From NCBI RefSeq assembly GCF_037949795.1, contig NZ_CP149932.1:1167001-1231000 (forward strand): a stretch of DNA of 64,000 bases. The letters are read 5' to 3'. The notes beneath the pieces are model-generated. The model searched no databases. It saw nothing but the letters and a program-made list of their open reading frames with translations, and had not been told where the DNA came from. Position 1 is the first letter of the stretch, and each line of letters opens with the position of its first letter. The translations under genes and the position numbers were made by a program. Shown here one piece after another: positions 8,481 to 16,524 of this stretch. The stretch comes from Thioclava sp. GXIMD2076 (GTDB lineage Bacteria > Pseudomonadota > Alphaproteobacteria > Rhodobacterales > Rhodobacteraceae).

Positions 8481-8948
8481 ATGCGTAGTTTCGATCTTTC
8501 GCCGCTTTACCGTGCCACCGTCGGTTTCGACCGGATGGCCGACCTGATGGATAGCGTGATGTCCAAGGATGTCGCCCAGCCCAGCTACCCGCCCTACAAT
8601 ATCGAAAAAACCGATGAGAATGCCTATCGCATCACCATCGCTGTCGCTGGCTTTGCCGCCGACGAGCTGAGTGTCGAGATGCGGGATGGCGCGCTGATCG
8701 TTGCGGGCCGCAAATCCGAGGAAGCGGGGCAGAAGACCTATCTGCATCGCGGGATCGCCACCCGCGCCTTCGAGCGCCGTTTTGGCTTGGCCGACCATGT
8801 CCGCGTGACGGGTGCCAGCAACGAGGATGGCATGCTGCATATCGATCTGGTGCATGAGGTGCCCGAGGCGCTCAAGCCCCGCCGCATCGAGATCACCAAT
8901 ACCGGCTCGGGGCGCGTGTCCCGTGAGGTGATCGATAACGCGCAATAA
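8481..8948 (+). CDS. Small heat shock protein, IbpA/HspA type
   Basis: A 155-residue Hsp20-family chaperone. The N-terminus MRSFDLSPLYRATVGFDR is the classic start of proteobacterial IbpA/HspA proteins, which decides the ATG at 8481 over in-frame ATGs at 8466 and 8472; GAGGAT lies upstream. The alpha-crystallin domain begins with YPPYNIEKTDENAYRI and runs to about residue 125, with the LxL-type IDLVHEVPE segment near the end, followed by a C-terminal tail. It would bind unfolding proteins in the cytoplasm as an ATP-independent holdase. Monocistronic, with its own terminator and a possible RpoH promoter. The leader was inspected for an RNA-thermometer fold, but none was clear. Confidence 0.9.
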   Translation: MRSFDLSPLYRATVGFDRMADLMDSVMSKDVAQPSYPPYNIEKTDENAYRITIAVAGFAADELSVEMRDGALIVAGRKSEEAGQKTYLHRGIATRAFERRFGLADHVRVTGASNEDGMLHIDLVHEVPEALKPRRIEITNTGSGRVSREVIDNAQ

Positions 8949-8970
8949 TCTGCGTGACAGGCTCTACGGA

Positions 8971-8995
8971 GGCGCGGGGAGACCCGCGCCTTTTT
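8971..8995 (+). terminator. Rho-independent terminator after hsp20
   Basis: Stem GGCGCGGG/CCCGCGCC (8 bp), loop GAGA, followed by TTTTT. It separates hsp20 from the convergent mod operon. Confidence 0.85.
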
Positions 8996-8999
8996 GCGT

Positions 9000-10097
9000 T
9001 TAGGCCTTCGGGGTGCGCCGCTCCACAGCCACGGTTTTCAGGATCGCATGGCAGGGGGTGCCCTCACGCAGTTCCAGTGCCTGTGCCGAGCGCGCGGTGA
9101 TCTTGGCCAGAATCTCCTCCCCGCCACAGCGGATCTGCACCCAGACACGGGCGCGATCGGCGGAGGTCGGGGTGATCTTGCGCACCTCGCCCGCAAGAAT
9201 GTTGAGCGCCGAGAGCCCTTCAGGGCGCTGGCGTGCGAGGATCACATCACTGGCCTGGATGCGCAGCCGCAGATCCGTGCCCGCAGGGTGCGGGTCGGTC
9301 AGATAGAGCGTGCCGCCCGCGCCTTGAACAAGCGTCATGCCATCGGGGTCCTGACCCGTGACTCGGGCTTCGATGACGGCACCCGCTTCGTCCTGTCCGA
9401 AGAGATGGGCCAGATCGGGATCGGCCAACAGGCTCCGCAGGGGGCCGGAGGCGCGGGTTTTGCCCTGATCGATCAGCACGAGCGTATCGGCCAGTCGCGC
9501 GATCTCGGCCACCGAATGGCTGACATAGACAATGGGCAGGCCGGTATCGCGTAAGCGCTCCAGAAATGGCAGGATCTCGGCGCGCCTTGGCGTATCGAGG
9601 GCGGCCAGCGGTTCGTCCATCAACAGGATCTGCGGCTTCGATAGCAGCGCCCGCCCGATGGAAACTCGCGCCTTCTCGCCGCCCGACAGGGCGGCCACAC
9701 GGCGGTCAAGCAAGGGCGCAATCCCCAGCATCTCGATCACCTGATCGAAGGCGGGCCCCTGTGCCCCTTTCGGCGCGCGTTTGGCGCCATAGTCCAGATT
9801 GCCGCGCACGCCCAGATGCGGGAAGAGCCGCGGGTCCTGAAAGACATAGCCGATGCGGCGGCGATGGGCTGGCATATCGATACGGTTTGCGCGGTCGAAG
9901 AGCGGAGTGCCGCCCAGCGTGATCCGGCCCTGATCCGGGCGCAAAAGCCCCGAGATCGCGCTGATGACGGTGGATTTTCCCGCGCCCGAAGGGCCGAAGA
10001 GGGCGGTCACGCCGGTGGGGGCGGTGAACGCGACGGCCAGATCCAGCTGGCCCGCGCGGTGGCGCAGAGACACATCCAGCATCGGTGTGTTGTGCAT
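9000..10097 (-). CDS. modC: Molybdate ABC transporter ATP-binding protein
   Basis: A 365-residue ABC ATPase: Walker A GPSGAGKST near residue 32, signature ALSGGEKARVSIGRAL, Walker B ILLMDEPLAALD, and a C-terminal Mop/TOBE domain (from about residue 290, NILAGEVRKITP onward) that binds molybdate, as in ModC. It powers uptake through ModB. The ATG at 10097 is one base past the modB stop (TGA-T-ATG), so translation is coupled; an in-frame start at 10124 would overlap modB further. It is the last gene of modABC, reading toward the hsp20 terminator. Confidence 0.95.
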   Translation of the reverse strand: MHNTPMLDVSLRHRAGQLDLAVAFTAPTGVTALFGPSGAGKSTVISAISGLLRPDQGRITLGGTPLFDRANRIDMPAHRRRIGYVFQDPRLFPHLGVRGNLDYGAKRAPKGAQGPAFDQVIEMLGIAPLLDRRVAALSGGEKARVSIGRALLSKPQILLMDEPLAALDTPRRAEILPFLERLRDTGLPIVYVSHSVAEIARLADTLVLIDQGKTRASGPLRSLLADPDLAHLFGQDEAGAVIEARVTGQDPDGMTLVQGAGGTLYLTDPHPAGTDLRLRIQASDVILARQRPEGLSALNILAGEVRKITPTSADRARVWVQIRCGGEEILAKITARSAQALELREGTPCHAILKTVAVERRTPKA

Positions 10098-10098
10098 A

Positions 10099-10791
10099 TC
10101 AGCTCCCCCTGATCCGCTTGGCAATCATCCGCGACACGGATTCCGACAGAAGCATCGCGGTGACCGCAATTCCGATGGAGATGCCTGCGAGTTTGGCCAC
10201 CGAGCCTTCGGCGCCGGGCACCTGCAGGAGCGCGTAGATGGCCGAGGGCAGGGTCTGTGTCCGTCCCGGAATATTGGAGACAAAGGTGATCGTGGCGCCG
10301 AACTCGCCCATCGCCTTGGCAAAAGCGAGGATCAGCCCCGCGATGACCCCCGGCGCGATGAGCGGCAGGGTAATGGAGAAGAACACGCCTAAAGGCCGTG
10401 CGCCAAGGGTGCGGGCGGCCTGTTCCAGCCCCGGATCGACGGCCTCGATGGCCAGCCAGATCGCGCGGACCATGAGCGGAAAGCCCATGACGGCCGCCGC
10501 CAGCGCCGCCCCCGTCCACTGGAAGGCGAAGACCAGCCCGATCGCGCGATCGAGAAAGGCGCCAATGGGGCCGTTACGGCCAAAGGCCAGCAGCAGGATA
10601 TAACCCGTGACCACCGGCGGCAGGATCAGTGGCAGATGCACCAGCGCATTCAGTCCCCAGACCAGCGGCCCGCGCCCCCGTGCCAGAACGAGCGCCACGA
10701 TAATGGCCAGTGGCAATGCGCAGAGCACCGCCACCGAGGACACTTTCAGCGAGAGCGCGATCGCCGCCCATTCTTCGGGAGAGAGCATCAT
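10099..10791 (-). CDS. modB: Molybdate ABC transporter permease
   Basis: A 230-residue inner-membrane permease with about five hydrophobic helices and the cytoplasmic EAA loop (GARPLGVFFSITLPLIAPG, around residue 145-165) that contacts ModC. LNALVHLPLILPPVVTGY and FGATITFVSNIPGRTQTLP are characteristic ModB segments. It starts 4 bases after the modA stop, so the genes form one tight operon. Two adjacent ATGs (10791 and 10788) could start it. Confidence 0.95.
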   Translation of the reverse strand: MMLSPEEWAAIALSLKVSSVAVLCALPLAIIVALVLARGRGPLVWGLNALVHLPLILPPVVTGYILLLAFGRNGPIGAFLDRAIGLVFAFQWTGAALAAAVMGFPLMVRAIWLAIEAVDPGLEQAARTLGARPLGVFFSITLPLIAPGVIAGLILAFAKAMGEFGATITFVSNIPGRTQTLPSAIYALLQVPGAEGSVAKLAGISIGIAVTAMLLSESVSRMIAKRIRGS

Positions 10792-10795
10792 TGTG

Positions 10796-11536
10796 TCAGT
10801 GTTTGACGCTAAAGCCCTGCGCCTCGAAGACGCCGACGGCGGTGGGGCTGCTCAGATAATCGAGGAATGCCTTGGCACCCTCGGTATCCGAGCCGGTGGT
10901 CAGCAGGGCCACCGGATAGGTGATGGCATCATGGCTGTCTTCGGGAAAGGTAGCGGCGATATGGACGCGCTTTTCGGCATGGGCATCGGTGGCATAGACC
11001 ACGCCATAAGGGCTCTCGCCCGTGGCCACCAGCGCGAGCGCCGCGCGCACGTTATCGGCCTGCGCCACATGGGAGGAGAGCTGGTCCCAGAGCCCCAGAT
11101 GGGTCAGCGCCTGTTTGCCATAGATGCCCGCAGGCACGCTATCGACCAGCGCCATCGCCAGAAACCCGTCCTTGCCCAAGGCTTCGGGCAGGTCTTGCGG
11201 GGCGGTCTTCACATCGTCATGGGCCACCAGAACCAGCGCGTTGCCCAGAAGGTCGTGGCGGCTGCCATCCTTGACGGCGCCGGATGTCTCGACCTGATCC
11301 ATCCAGTCGGTCGAGGCGGAGATGAACATATCGGCAGGCGCCCCTGCCTCGATCTGGCGGGCGAGTTTGGAGGATCCGGCATAGGAAATGGTCACCGGAT
11401 CATGACCCTCGGCCCAATCCCGCGCGATCTCGTCGAGCGCGGTCTTCATCGAGGCAGCGGCAAAAATGACCGGCTCTGCCGAGGCGGCCATAGGGGTGAG
11501 GCAAGCCACGAGGGCCAGAAGGGGAAGGGCGCGCAT
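10796..11536 (-). CDS. modA: Periplasmic molybdate-binding protein
   Basis: A 246-residue solute-binding protein with a signal peptide (MRALPLLALVACLTPMAASA) followed directly by EPVIFAAASMKTALDEIA, the typical ModA start of the mature protein, and YAGSSKLARQIEAGAPADMFISAS, which contains oxyanion-contacting Ser residues. It delivers molybdate or tungstate to ModB. The ATG at 11536 is chosen because it begins the signal peptide; an upstream in-frame start at 11563 lies inside the palindrome described next. First gene of modABC. Confidence 0.95.
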   Translation of the reverse strand: MRALPLLALVACLTPMAASAEPVIFAAASMKTALDEIARDWAEGHDPVTISYAGSSKLARQIEAGAPADMFISASTDWMDQVETSGAVKDGSRHDLLGNALVLVAHDDVKTAPQDLPEALGKDGFLAMALVDSVPAGIYGKQALTHLGLWDQLSSHVAQADNVRAALALVATGESPYGVVYATDAHAEKRVHIAATFPEDSHDAITYPVALLTTGSDTEGAKAFLDYLSSPTAVGVFEAQGFSVKH

Positions 11537-11548
11537 GTTCGGGTCTCC

Positions 11549-11570
11549 GTTATGTTTCGACAAACATAAC
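11549..11570. promoter_or_regulatory. Palindromic operator, probable ModE-type site upstream of modA
   Basis: GTTATGTTT at 11549-11557 and AAACATAAC at 11562-11570 form a perfect 9-bp inverted repeat with a 4-base spacer (CGAC). It lies 12 bases before the modA start codon, between modA and the modE-like gene. AT-rich symmetric half-sites beginning with a TTAT-type core resemble Mo-box elements bound by ModE/MopA/MopB. Its position would cover the -10 region or the transcription start of modABC, consistent with repression when molybdate is plentiful (inferred). Confidence 0.65.
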
Positions 11571-11601
11571 CCTTTCGGCAGACAGGTCCAGTATGCGGTT
11601 G

Positions 11602-11946
11602 TCAGTGACCCTTGGTCAGAGCCTCGATCCGGGCGATATCTTCGGCGCAGGTCTCGCGCAGACGGGCCTCGATCTGGCGATACAGGCGCAACACCTCCTC
11701 GCCGGTGGGGCTGAGTTGCGCTCCGCCACCCTTGGCTCCGCCCCGCGCAGAGAGCACCAGCGGCTCGCGGAAGCCCGCGTTAAGTTCCTCGACCAGCGCC
11801 CATGCGCGGCGATAGCTCATTCCCATGCGCCGCCCTGCTGCCGAGATCGAGCCTTCCTCGGTGATGGCCTGCAGGAGGTCGGCCTTGCCTGGCCCCATCA
11901 TCACCGGATCCCAGTAAAGGCGCAAAGCCAGACGGTTGAGCGACAT
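11602..11946 (-). CDS. ModE-like single-domain winged-HTH regulator
   Basis: A 114-residue protein that corresponds to only the N-terminal DNA-binding domain of ModE: ITEEGSISAAGRRMGMSYRRAWALVEELN (residues 30-60) is the LysR-like HTH, followed by the wing with GGGAQLSPTGEEVLRLYR. The C-terminal Mop domains that bind molybdate in E. coli ModE are absent, as in other short ModE/MopA-type proteins. It is encoded just upstream of modABC on the same strand, with a palindromic site in the gap. I start at MSLNRLAL (11946); a longer frame to 12021 has no family similarity. How it senses metal without a Mop domain is unknown. Confidence 0.85.
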   Translation of the reverse strand: MSLNRLALRLYWDPVMMGPGKADLLQAITEEGSISAAGRRMGMSYRRAWALVEELNAGFREPLVLSARGGAKGGGAQLSPTGEEVLRLYRQIEARLRETCAEDIARIEALTKGH

Positions 11947-12093
11947 CGGGGTAGTCCTTTCGTTACGGCAGGCTTGCAGGAGACCCCGTCCGGAAAGACA
12001 GTTTCCGGCAAGGGCCGTCACGGCCCGTTAATTGCGGTTTTTCATGCAGCAATTCGCCAAAGACAATAGGCGCGGGACAGGTTAAGAGAAAGC

Positions 12094-13119
12094 ATGGATA
12101 AAGAGATCGATGTTATCGCCCCGAACCTCAAGCGCCGTTTGTCCGGTGTGACGGCCACTATTGTGCGGCTTGTGCCCGCGCAGGCGCGCAAGATCGGGAT
12201 AGTGACAACGGGGCCGGGCCTGCCCGATACCCTCCCGCATGTGCCCCTGTGGCGTGTACCATTCCTGAGCCGCCGTCGCCGCGTCTGGCATGCGCGGCGT
12301 AATGTGGAGATGTTGCTGGGGCTGGCTCTGAAACATCTGTGGTTCATGGATCTTAAGCTGCTGTTCACCTCGGCCAGCCAGCGGAAACATTCGGGCTATA
12401 CCAAGTGGCTGATCGGCCGGATGGATGCGGTTGTGGCGACATCGGCGCGCACGGCGGAGTATCTGAGCGTGCCGAATCGGGTGATCCATCACGGGATCGA
12501 TATCTCGGGCTTTGACCGGGCCGAAAATCGCACGGCCTTGCGGGCGTCGATGAATCTGCCCAGAGGTGTGGTGATCGGCTGTTACGGGCGGGTGCGCCAT
12601 CAGAAGGGCACCGACGCCTTTGTCGATGCGATGATCGAGGTTCTTCCGTCGCGGCCCAAGGTGTCGGCGCTGGTGATGGGGCGTGCGACCGAGGGGCATT
12701 CGGAGTTCCTGACCAAACTGAAGCGCAAGGTGGGGCAGGCGGGGCTGGAGCACCGGATCCTGTTCATGCCCGAGGTCTCGGTCGATAGCATGGCCGACTG
12801 GTATCGGGTGCTGGATCTGTATGTCGCGCCGCAACGCTGGGAAGGTTTCGGCCTGACGCCGATTGAGGCCATGGCCTGCCATGTGCCGGTGGTGGCGACC
12901 CGCGTGGGCGCCTTCGAGGAGATCGTGACGCCCGAGAGCGGCAAACTCGTCGATCCGGGCGATGTGGCGGGCATGGCCGAGGCCGTGGCGGCCTATCTCG
13001 ATGATCCTCAGGCGATGGCTGCGGCAGGCGAGGCGGCGCGGCGCAATGTGGAAGAGCGCTTCCAGATCGATGATGAGGCTGATGCGCTGATCGAGGTCTA
13101 TCGGGACCTGCTGGCATGA
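12094..13119 (+). CDS. lpcC: GT4 glycosyltransferase, LpcC-type LPS core mannosyltransferase
   Basis: A 341-residue GT-B fold transferase. The N-terminus (IDVIAPNLKRRLSGVTATI) matches LpcC, the LPS inner-core mannosyltransferase of Rhizobium. The C-terminal nucleotide-sugar site carries the EGFGLTPIE (E-x7-E) motif near residue 250 and CYGRVRHQKGTD near 170. It would add a mannose to the Kdo region of the LPS core on the cytoplasmic side of the inner membrane. The stop overlaps the start of the next gene (ATGA), so it is co-translated with the GT29-like protein. The donor and acceptor are inferred from the family. Confidence 0.8.
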   Translation: MDKEIDVIAPNLKRRLSGVTATIVRLVPAQARKIGIVTTGPGLPDTLPHVPLWRVPFLSRRRRVWHARRNVEMLLGLALKHLWFMDLKLLFTSASQRKHSGYTKWLIGRMDAVVATSARTAEYLSVPNRVIHHGIDISGFDRAENRTALRASMNLPRGVVIGCYGRVRHQKGTDAFVDAMIEVLPSRPKVSALVMGRATEGHSEFLTKLKRKVGQAGLEHRILFMPEVSVDSMADWYRVLDLYVAPQRWEGFGLTPIEAMACHVPVVATRVGAFEEIVTPESGKLVDPGDVAGMAEAVAAYLDDPQAMAAAGEAARRNVEERFQIDDEADALIEVYRDLLA

Positions 13120-13730
13120 CACGGGCGGGGTTCTATCTGGCGCGGTTGCTGCGGCAGGAGGGGCCGCTTGCCGCCATGTCCGTGCCGCAGAGCGGACTGC
13201 TGGGGGCGCTTGCGGGGAAATCCGTGGCGCTGGTCGGGAATGCGCGCTCGCTGGCCGAAAACAACCACGGCGCGGCTATCGATGCGCATGACGTGGTGGT
13301 GCGGATCAATCGCGCCCCGATGCCGCAGGCGGAAAGCCACGGCACACGGACCGACTGGCTGGCGCTGGCGGTGCGACTGGCCCCGCAGGACCGCGCGCGG
13401 ATTGGGGCGGGGCGGTATCTGTGGATGAGCCACAAGCGCAAGAGGCTGGACTGGACGACCGCCACAAGCGACGGGTTCTATCTGCACCCGCAGGCCGATT
13501 ATGCGGATCTGCAAAGCCGGCTTGGCGCACAACCGACGACGGGGGCGATGATGATCGATCTTCTCCTGCGTTCGGAATTGGCGGGGATCACGCTCTACGG
13601 CTTTGATTTCTTTGCGTCTTTGTCGCTTTCGGGGCGCCGTACGGCCCACGATGTGCCGCATGATTTTACCTCCGAGGCGGATTTTGTGGCAGGGCTGATG
13701 GCGCAAGATAACCGCCTTATTCGCCGCTAA
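13116..13730 (+). CDS. GT29 (sialyltransferase-like) glycosyltransferase
   Basis: A 204-residue protein that carries all the small motifs of the GT29 sialyltransferase family. A sialylmotif-L-like segment, SVALVGNARSL then AAIDAHDVVVRINRAP, spans residues 35-70. A motif-S-like PTTGAMMIDLLL with LYGFDFF follows near residues 145-172, and a C-terminal H-x4-E (HDFTSE) matches motif VS. It is shorter than animal enzymes and has no membrane anchor or signal peptide, so it would act in the cytoplasm. Translational overlap with lpcC points to LPS core or outer-core assembly; the sugar may be Kdo or another nonulosonic acid rather than sialic acid. No nonulosonate synthesis genes are in the window. 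Confidence 0.7.
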   Translation: MTRAGFYLARLLRQEGPLAAMSVPQSGLLGALAGKSVALVGNARSLAENNHGAAIDAHDVVVRINRAPMPQAESHGTRTDWLALAVRLAPQDRARIGAGRYLWMSHKRKRLDWTTATSDGFYLHPQADYADLQSRLGAQPTTGAMMIDLLLRSELAGITLYGFDFFASLSLSGRRTAHDVPHDFTSEADFVAGLMAQDNRLIRR

Positions 13731-13805
13731 TTTCGCGAAAACCCTTTAAATTTACAGGCGTTCGGGCTATGTCGCACCTCGTCCGAGATACAAGGAGGGC
13801 CTAAA

Positions 13806-14828
13806 TTGGGCTATAAAGTCGTCGTTGCTGGCGCCACGGGTAATGTGGGCCGCGAAATGCTGAATATTCTCGCCGAGCGCGAGTTCCCTGCCGATGAGGT
13901 TGTTGCTCTGGCGTCGCGCCGGAGCCTTGGTACTGAAGTCAGCTATGGCGACAAGACACTCAAATGTAAGGACATCGAGGGTTTCGACTTCTCGGGCTAT
14001 GACATTGCGCTCTTCGCCATCGGCTCGGATGCAACCAAGCAATATGCGCCGATCGCGGCGAAAGCCGGTTGTGTTGTCATCGATAACTCCTCGCTCTACC
14101 GCTATGATCCGGAGATCCCGCTGGTCGTGCCGGAAGTGAACCCCGAGGCGGTTGACGGCTACATCAAGAAAAACATCATCGCGAACCCGAATTGCTCGAC
14201 TGCACAGATGGTCGTGGCGCTCAAGCCGCTGCATGACCGCGCCAAGATCAAGCGCGTTGTCGTCTCGACCTACCAGTCGGTGTCCGGCTCGGGCAAGGAA
14301 GGCATCGACGAGCTGTGGGACCAGACCAAGGGCCTCTACGTCCCCGGTCAGGAAAAAGAGCCGAAGAAATTCACCAAGCAGATCGCCTTCAACGTGATTC
14401 CGCATATCGACGTCTTCATGGAAGACGGTTCGACCAAGGAAGAGTGGAAGATGGTCGCCGAGACCAAGAAGATCGTCGATCCGTCGATCAAGGTTACTGC
14501 AACCTGCGTGCGTGTGCCGGTCTTTGTGGGCCACTCGGAATCGCTGAATATCGAGTTCGAGGAATTCCTCGACGAGGATGAAGCCCGTGACATCCTGCGC
14601 GAGGCCCCCGGTATTCTGGTGGTCGATAAGCGCGAGGATGGCGGCTATGTCACGCCCGTGGAATGCGTGGGCGATTACGCGACCTTCATCTCGCGCATCC
14701 GTCAGGACAGCACGATCGAAAACGGTCTGAACCTGTGGTGCGTGTCCGATAACCTGCGTAAGGGTGCGGCGCTCAATGCCGTTCAGATCGCCGAAACGCT
14801 TGGTAAACGCTGCCTGAAAAAAGGCTGA
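13806..14828 (+). CDS. asd: Aspartate-semialdehyde dehydrogenase
   Basis: A 340-residue enzyme that reduces aspartyl phosphate to aspartate semialdehyde, the branch point to lysine/diaminopimelate, threonine and methionine. The N-terminal GATGNVGREML is the NADP-binding loop, and NPNCSTAQMV near residue 130 holds the catalytic Cys. The start is a TTG at 13806, preceded by a strong AAGGAGGG at 13793-13800; there is no nearby in-frame ATG in a conserved position. Length and sequence fit the proteobacterial/alpha Asd class. It has a terminator-like hairpin downstream and stands alone. Confidence 0.95.
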   Translation: MGYKVVVAGATGNVGREMLNILAEREFPADEVVALASRRSLGTEVSYGDKTLKCKDIEGFDFSGYDIALFAIGSDATKQYAPIAAKAGCVVIDNSSLYRYDPEIPLVVPEVNPEAVDGYIKKNIIANPNCSTAQMVVALKPLHDRAKIKRVVVSTYQSVSGSGKEGIDELWDQTKGLYVPGQEKEPKKFTKQIAFNVIPHIDVFMEDGSTKEEWKMVAETKKIVDPSIKVTATCVRVPVFVGHSESLNIEFEEFLDEDEARDILREAPGILVVDKREDGGYVTPVECVGDYATFISRIRQDSTIENGLNLWCVSDNLRKGAALNAVQIAETLGKRCLKKG

Positions 14829-14853
14829 TCCAGCTTCGATTGAGGTGTCAGAG

Positions 14854-14878
14854 CGCCCGGGGGAAACCTCGGGCGTTC
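14854..14878 (+). terminator. Hairpin terminator after asd
   Basis: CGCCCGGGG at 14854-14862 pairs with CCTCGGGCG at 14867-14875 (one G-U) across a GAAA tetraloop, followed by TTCTGC. The U-tract is short, so termination may be partial. Confidence 0.55.
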
Positions 14879-14976
14879 TGCATTCTGACGGAAACGTCAT
14901 CGGTCAGGCAGGCCGCGGACTTGCCAGGCGGTGCCTTGCCCCCCACGTTTCACCGTATAGTGAGGGAGGGAAACAC

Positions 14977-16524
14977 ATGCGATTGATGATGGCCGGAATG
15001 GTCGTGGCTCTGCCGCAGGCGGTATGGGCGCAGGATGTGCTTTATGGCAAGGTGAGCGCTGTGACGCTTTATCCGCAAGGCGCGGAAGTGGTCCGGCAGG
15101 TGCGTATTCCGCAAGGCGCGGGGCAGGTGGTGATTGCCGGTCTGCCGCAGAGCATGACACTGGACCGTTTGAGTATTTCGGCGGATCAGGCGCGCCTGAG
15201 CGGGGTGCGTCTGGTGGCCGGCAACGGTGCCGATAGTCCGGCGCTTGGCGAGGCGCGGGTGCGGGTCACGCAGCTGACCGAGGCGTTGGCGCAGAAGGAA
15301 GACGGGGTCAAGCTGCTGCAGGCCGAGGCCGAGGCCGCGCTGGATCGGGTGGCCTATCTGCGGGGGCTGAACCCGCAGGGGGATGCCCAACAGGCACTGG
15401 ATCTGGGCGAGCAAATCGAGGCACGGGCGCTGGTGGCGCGCCGCAATGCGGTCGAGGCGCAGGCCCGCGCCCGTCAGGCCGAAGCGGCGCTCGATCCCGA
15501 CCGTCGCGCACTGGCAGAAGCCAGAGCCGATCTCTCTGATCTGGAGGCAAATTCACAGACCGAGAAGCATCTGGAGGCGACCGCAACCGGCGAGGGCGTG
15601 CTGACGCTCACGAGCTTTGTCGAGGATGCGGGCTGGGCGCCGGTTTATGATATGCGGCTTGATCGCGAGGCGAAGCAGATCGATCTGACGCGGCTCGTTT
15701 CGGTGCATCAATCCAGCGGTGAGGACTGGAGCGGTGTCGACCTGACGCTTTCGACAGCGCGTCCGAATGACCGGATGGATCCGACCGAACTCTGGCCGGA
15801 TTTGCGCCAGATCGGCACTGAAGGGCCTGTCCTGCGCTCGATGGGGGCGGCTGCGCCGATGGCGGAAAGTGCCGCGATGCTGAAGAGCGACCAGCTCGAT
15901 CCGCAGATGGAAGGGGTGTCTCTGGTCTATCACCTGCCCGAGGCGGTGGATATCCGTGACGGCGTCGAGGCCCTGCGTCTGCGGATGCAGGATGAGCGCC
16001 TCGCCTCCGATATCTGGGCCGAGGCCGTACCTTCGCGTGACGAGACCGCCTATCTGGTTGCGGAGGCGACGAATAACGGCGAGGGGCCGATTCTGCCGGG
16101 TCGGGCCACGCTCTATGTCGATGGTGCGCTGGTGGGGCAGAGTGATCTGCCGATGACGATGCCGGGTGAGAAGATCACCACAGGCTTCGGCGCGCTGGAT
16201 GGTGTCACGCTCTCGCATGACGTCACCCGCCAGACCGGTGATCGGGGTGTCATCTCGCGCCGGAACGCGCGCGAGGAGATCACGCGGATGACGGTCGAGA
16301 ACCATACCGGTCAGGACTGGCCGCTGCGGGTCGTGGGGCAGGTCCCCTATTCCGAGCAGGACGATCTCAAGATCGACTGGACGGCGGAGCCTGCGCCTTC
16401 TGAAACCGATCTCGATGACCGGACGGGAGTGCTTGGCTGGCGGTTCGACTTGCCCGCGAAGGCAAGTCGGGAGATCACGGTCACGACGCGATTCGAGTGG
16501 CCAGAAGATCAGGTTCTTCGCTGA
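14977..16524 (+). CDS. MuiA-family (DUF4139/DUF4140) exported protein
   Basis: A 515-residue protein with a signal peptide (MRLMMAGMVVALPQAVWA) and the opening VSAVTLYPQGAEVVRQVRIPQG, typical of the DUF4140 N-terminal domain of mucoidy-inhibitor A-like proteins. A heptad-rich Ala/Glu/Arg segment (about residues 85-205) is predicted coiled coil, followed by the DUF4139 domain (WAPVYDMRLDREAKQIDLTRLVSVHQSSGEDW, described here only by position near 215-250). The ATG at 14977 has GGGAGGG upstream. Function is unknown; homologues were linked to mucoidy in Azotobacter/E. coli contexts. Its last 44 bases overlap the 3' end of the opposing gene. Confidence 0.75.
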   Translation: MRLMMAGMVVALPQAVWAQDVLYGKVSAVTLYPQGAEVVRQVRIPQGAGQVVIAGLPQSMTLDRLSISADQARLSGVRLVAGNGADSPALGEARVRVTQLTEALAQKEDGVKLLQAEAEAALDRVAYLRGLNPQGDAQQALDLGEQIEARALVARRNAVEAQARARQAEAALDPDRRALAEARADLSDLEANSQTEKHLEATATGEGVLTLTSFVEDAGWAPVYDMRLDREAKQIDLTRLVSVHQSSGEDWSGVDLTLSTARPNDRMDPTELWPDLRQIGTEGPVLRSMGAAAPMAESAAMLKSDQLDPQMEGVSLVYHLPEAVDIRDGVEALRLRMQDERLASDIWAEAVPSRDETAYLVAEATNNGEGPILPGRATLYVDGALVGQSDLPMTMPGEKITTGFGALDGVTLSHDVTRQTGDRGVISRRNAREEITRMTVENHTGQDWPLRVVGQVPYSEQDDLKIDWTAEPAPSETDLDDRTGVLGWRFDLPAKASREITVTTRFEWPEDQVLR

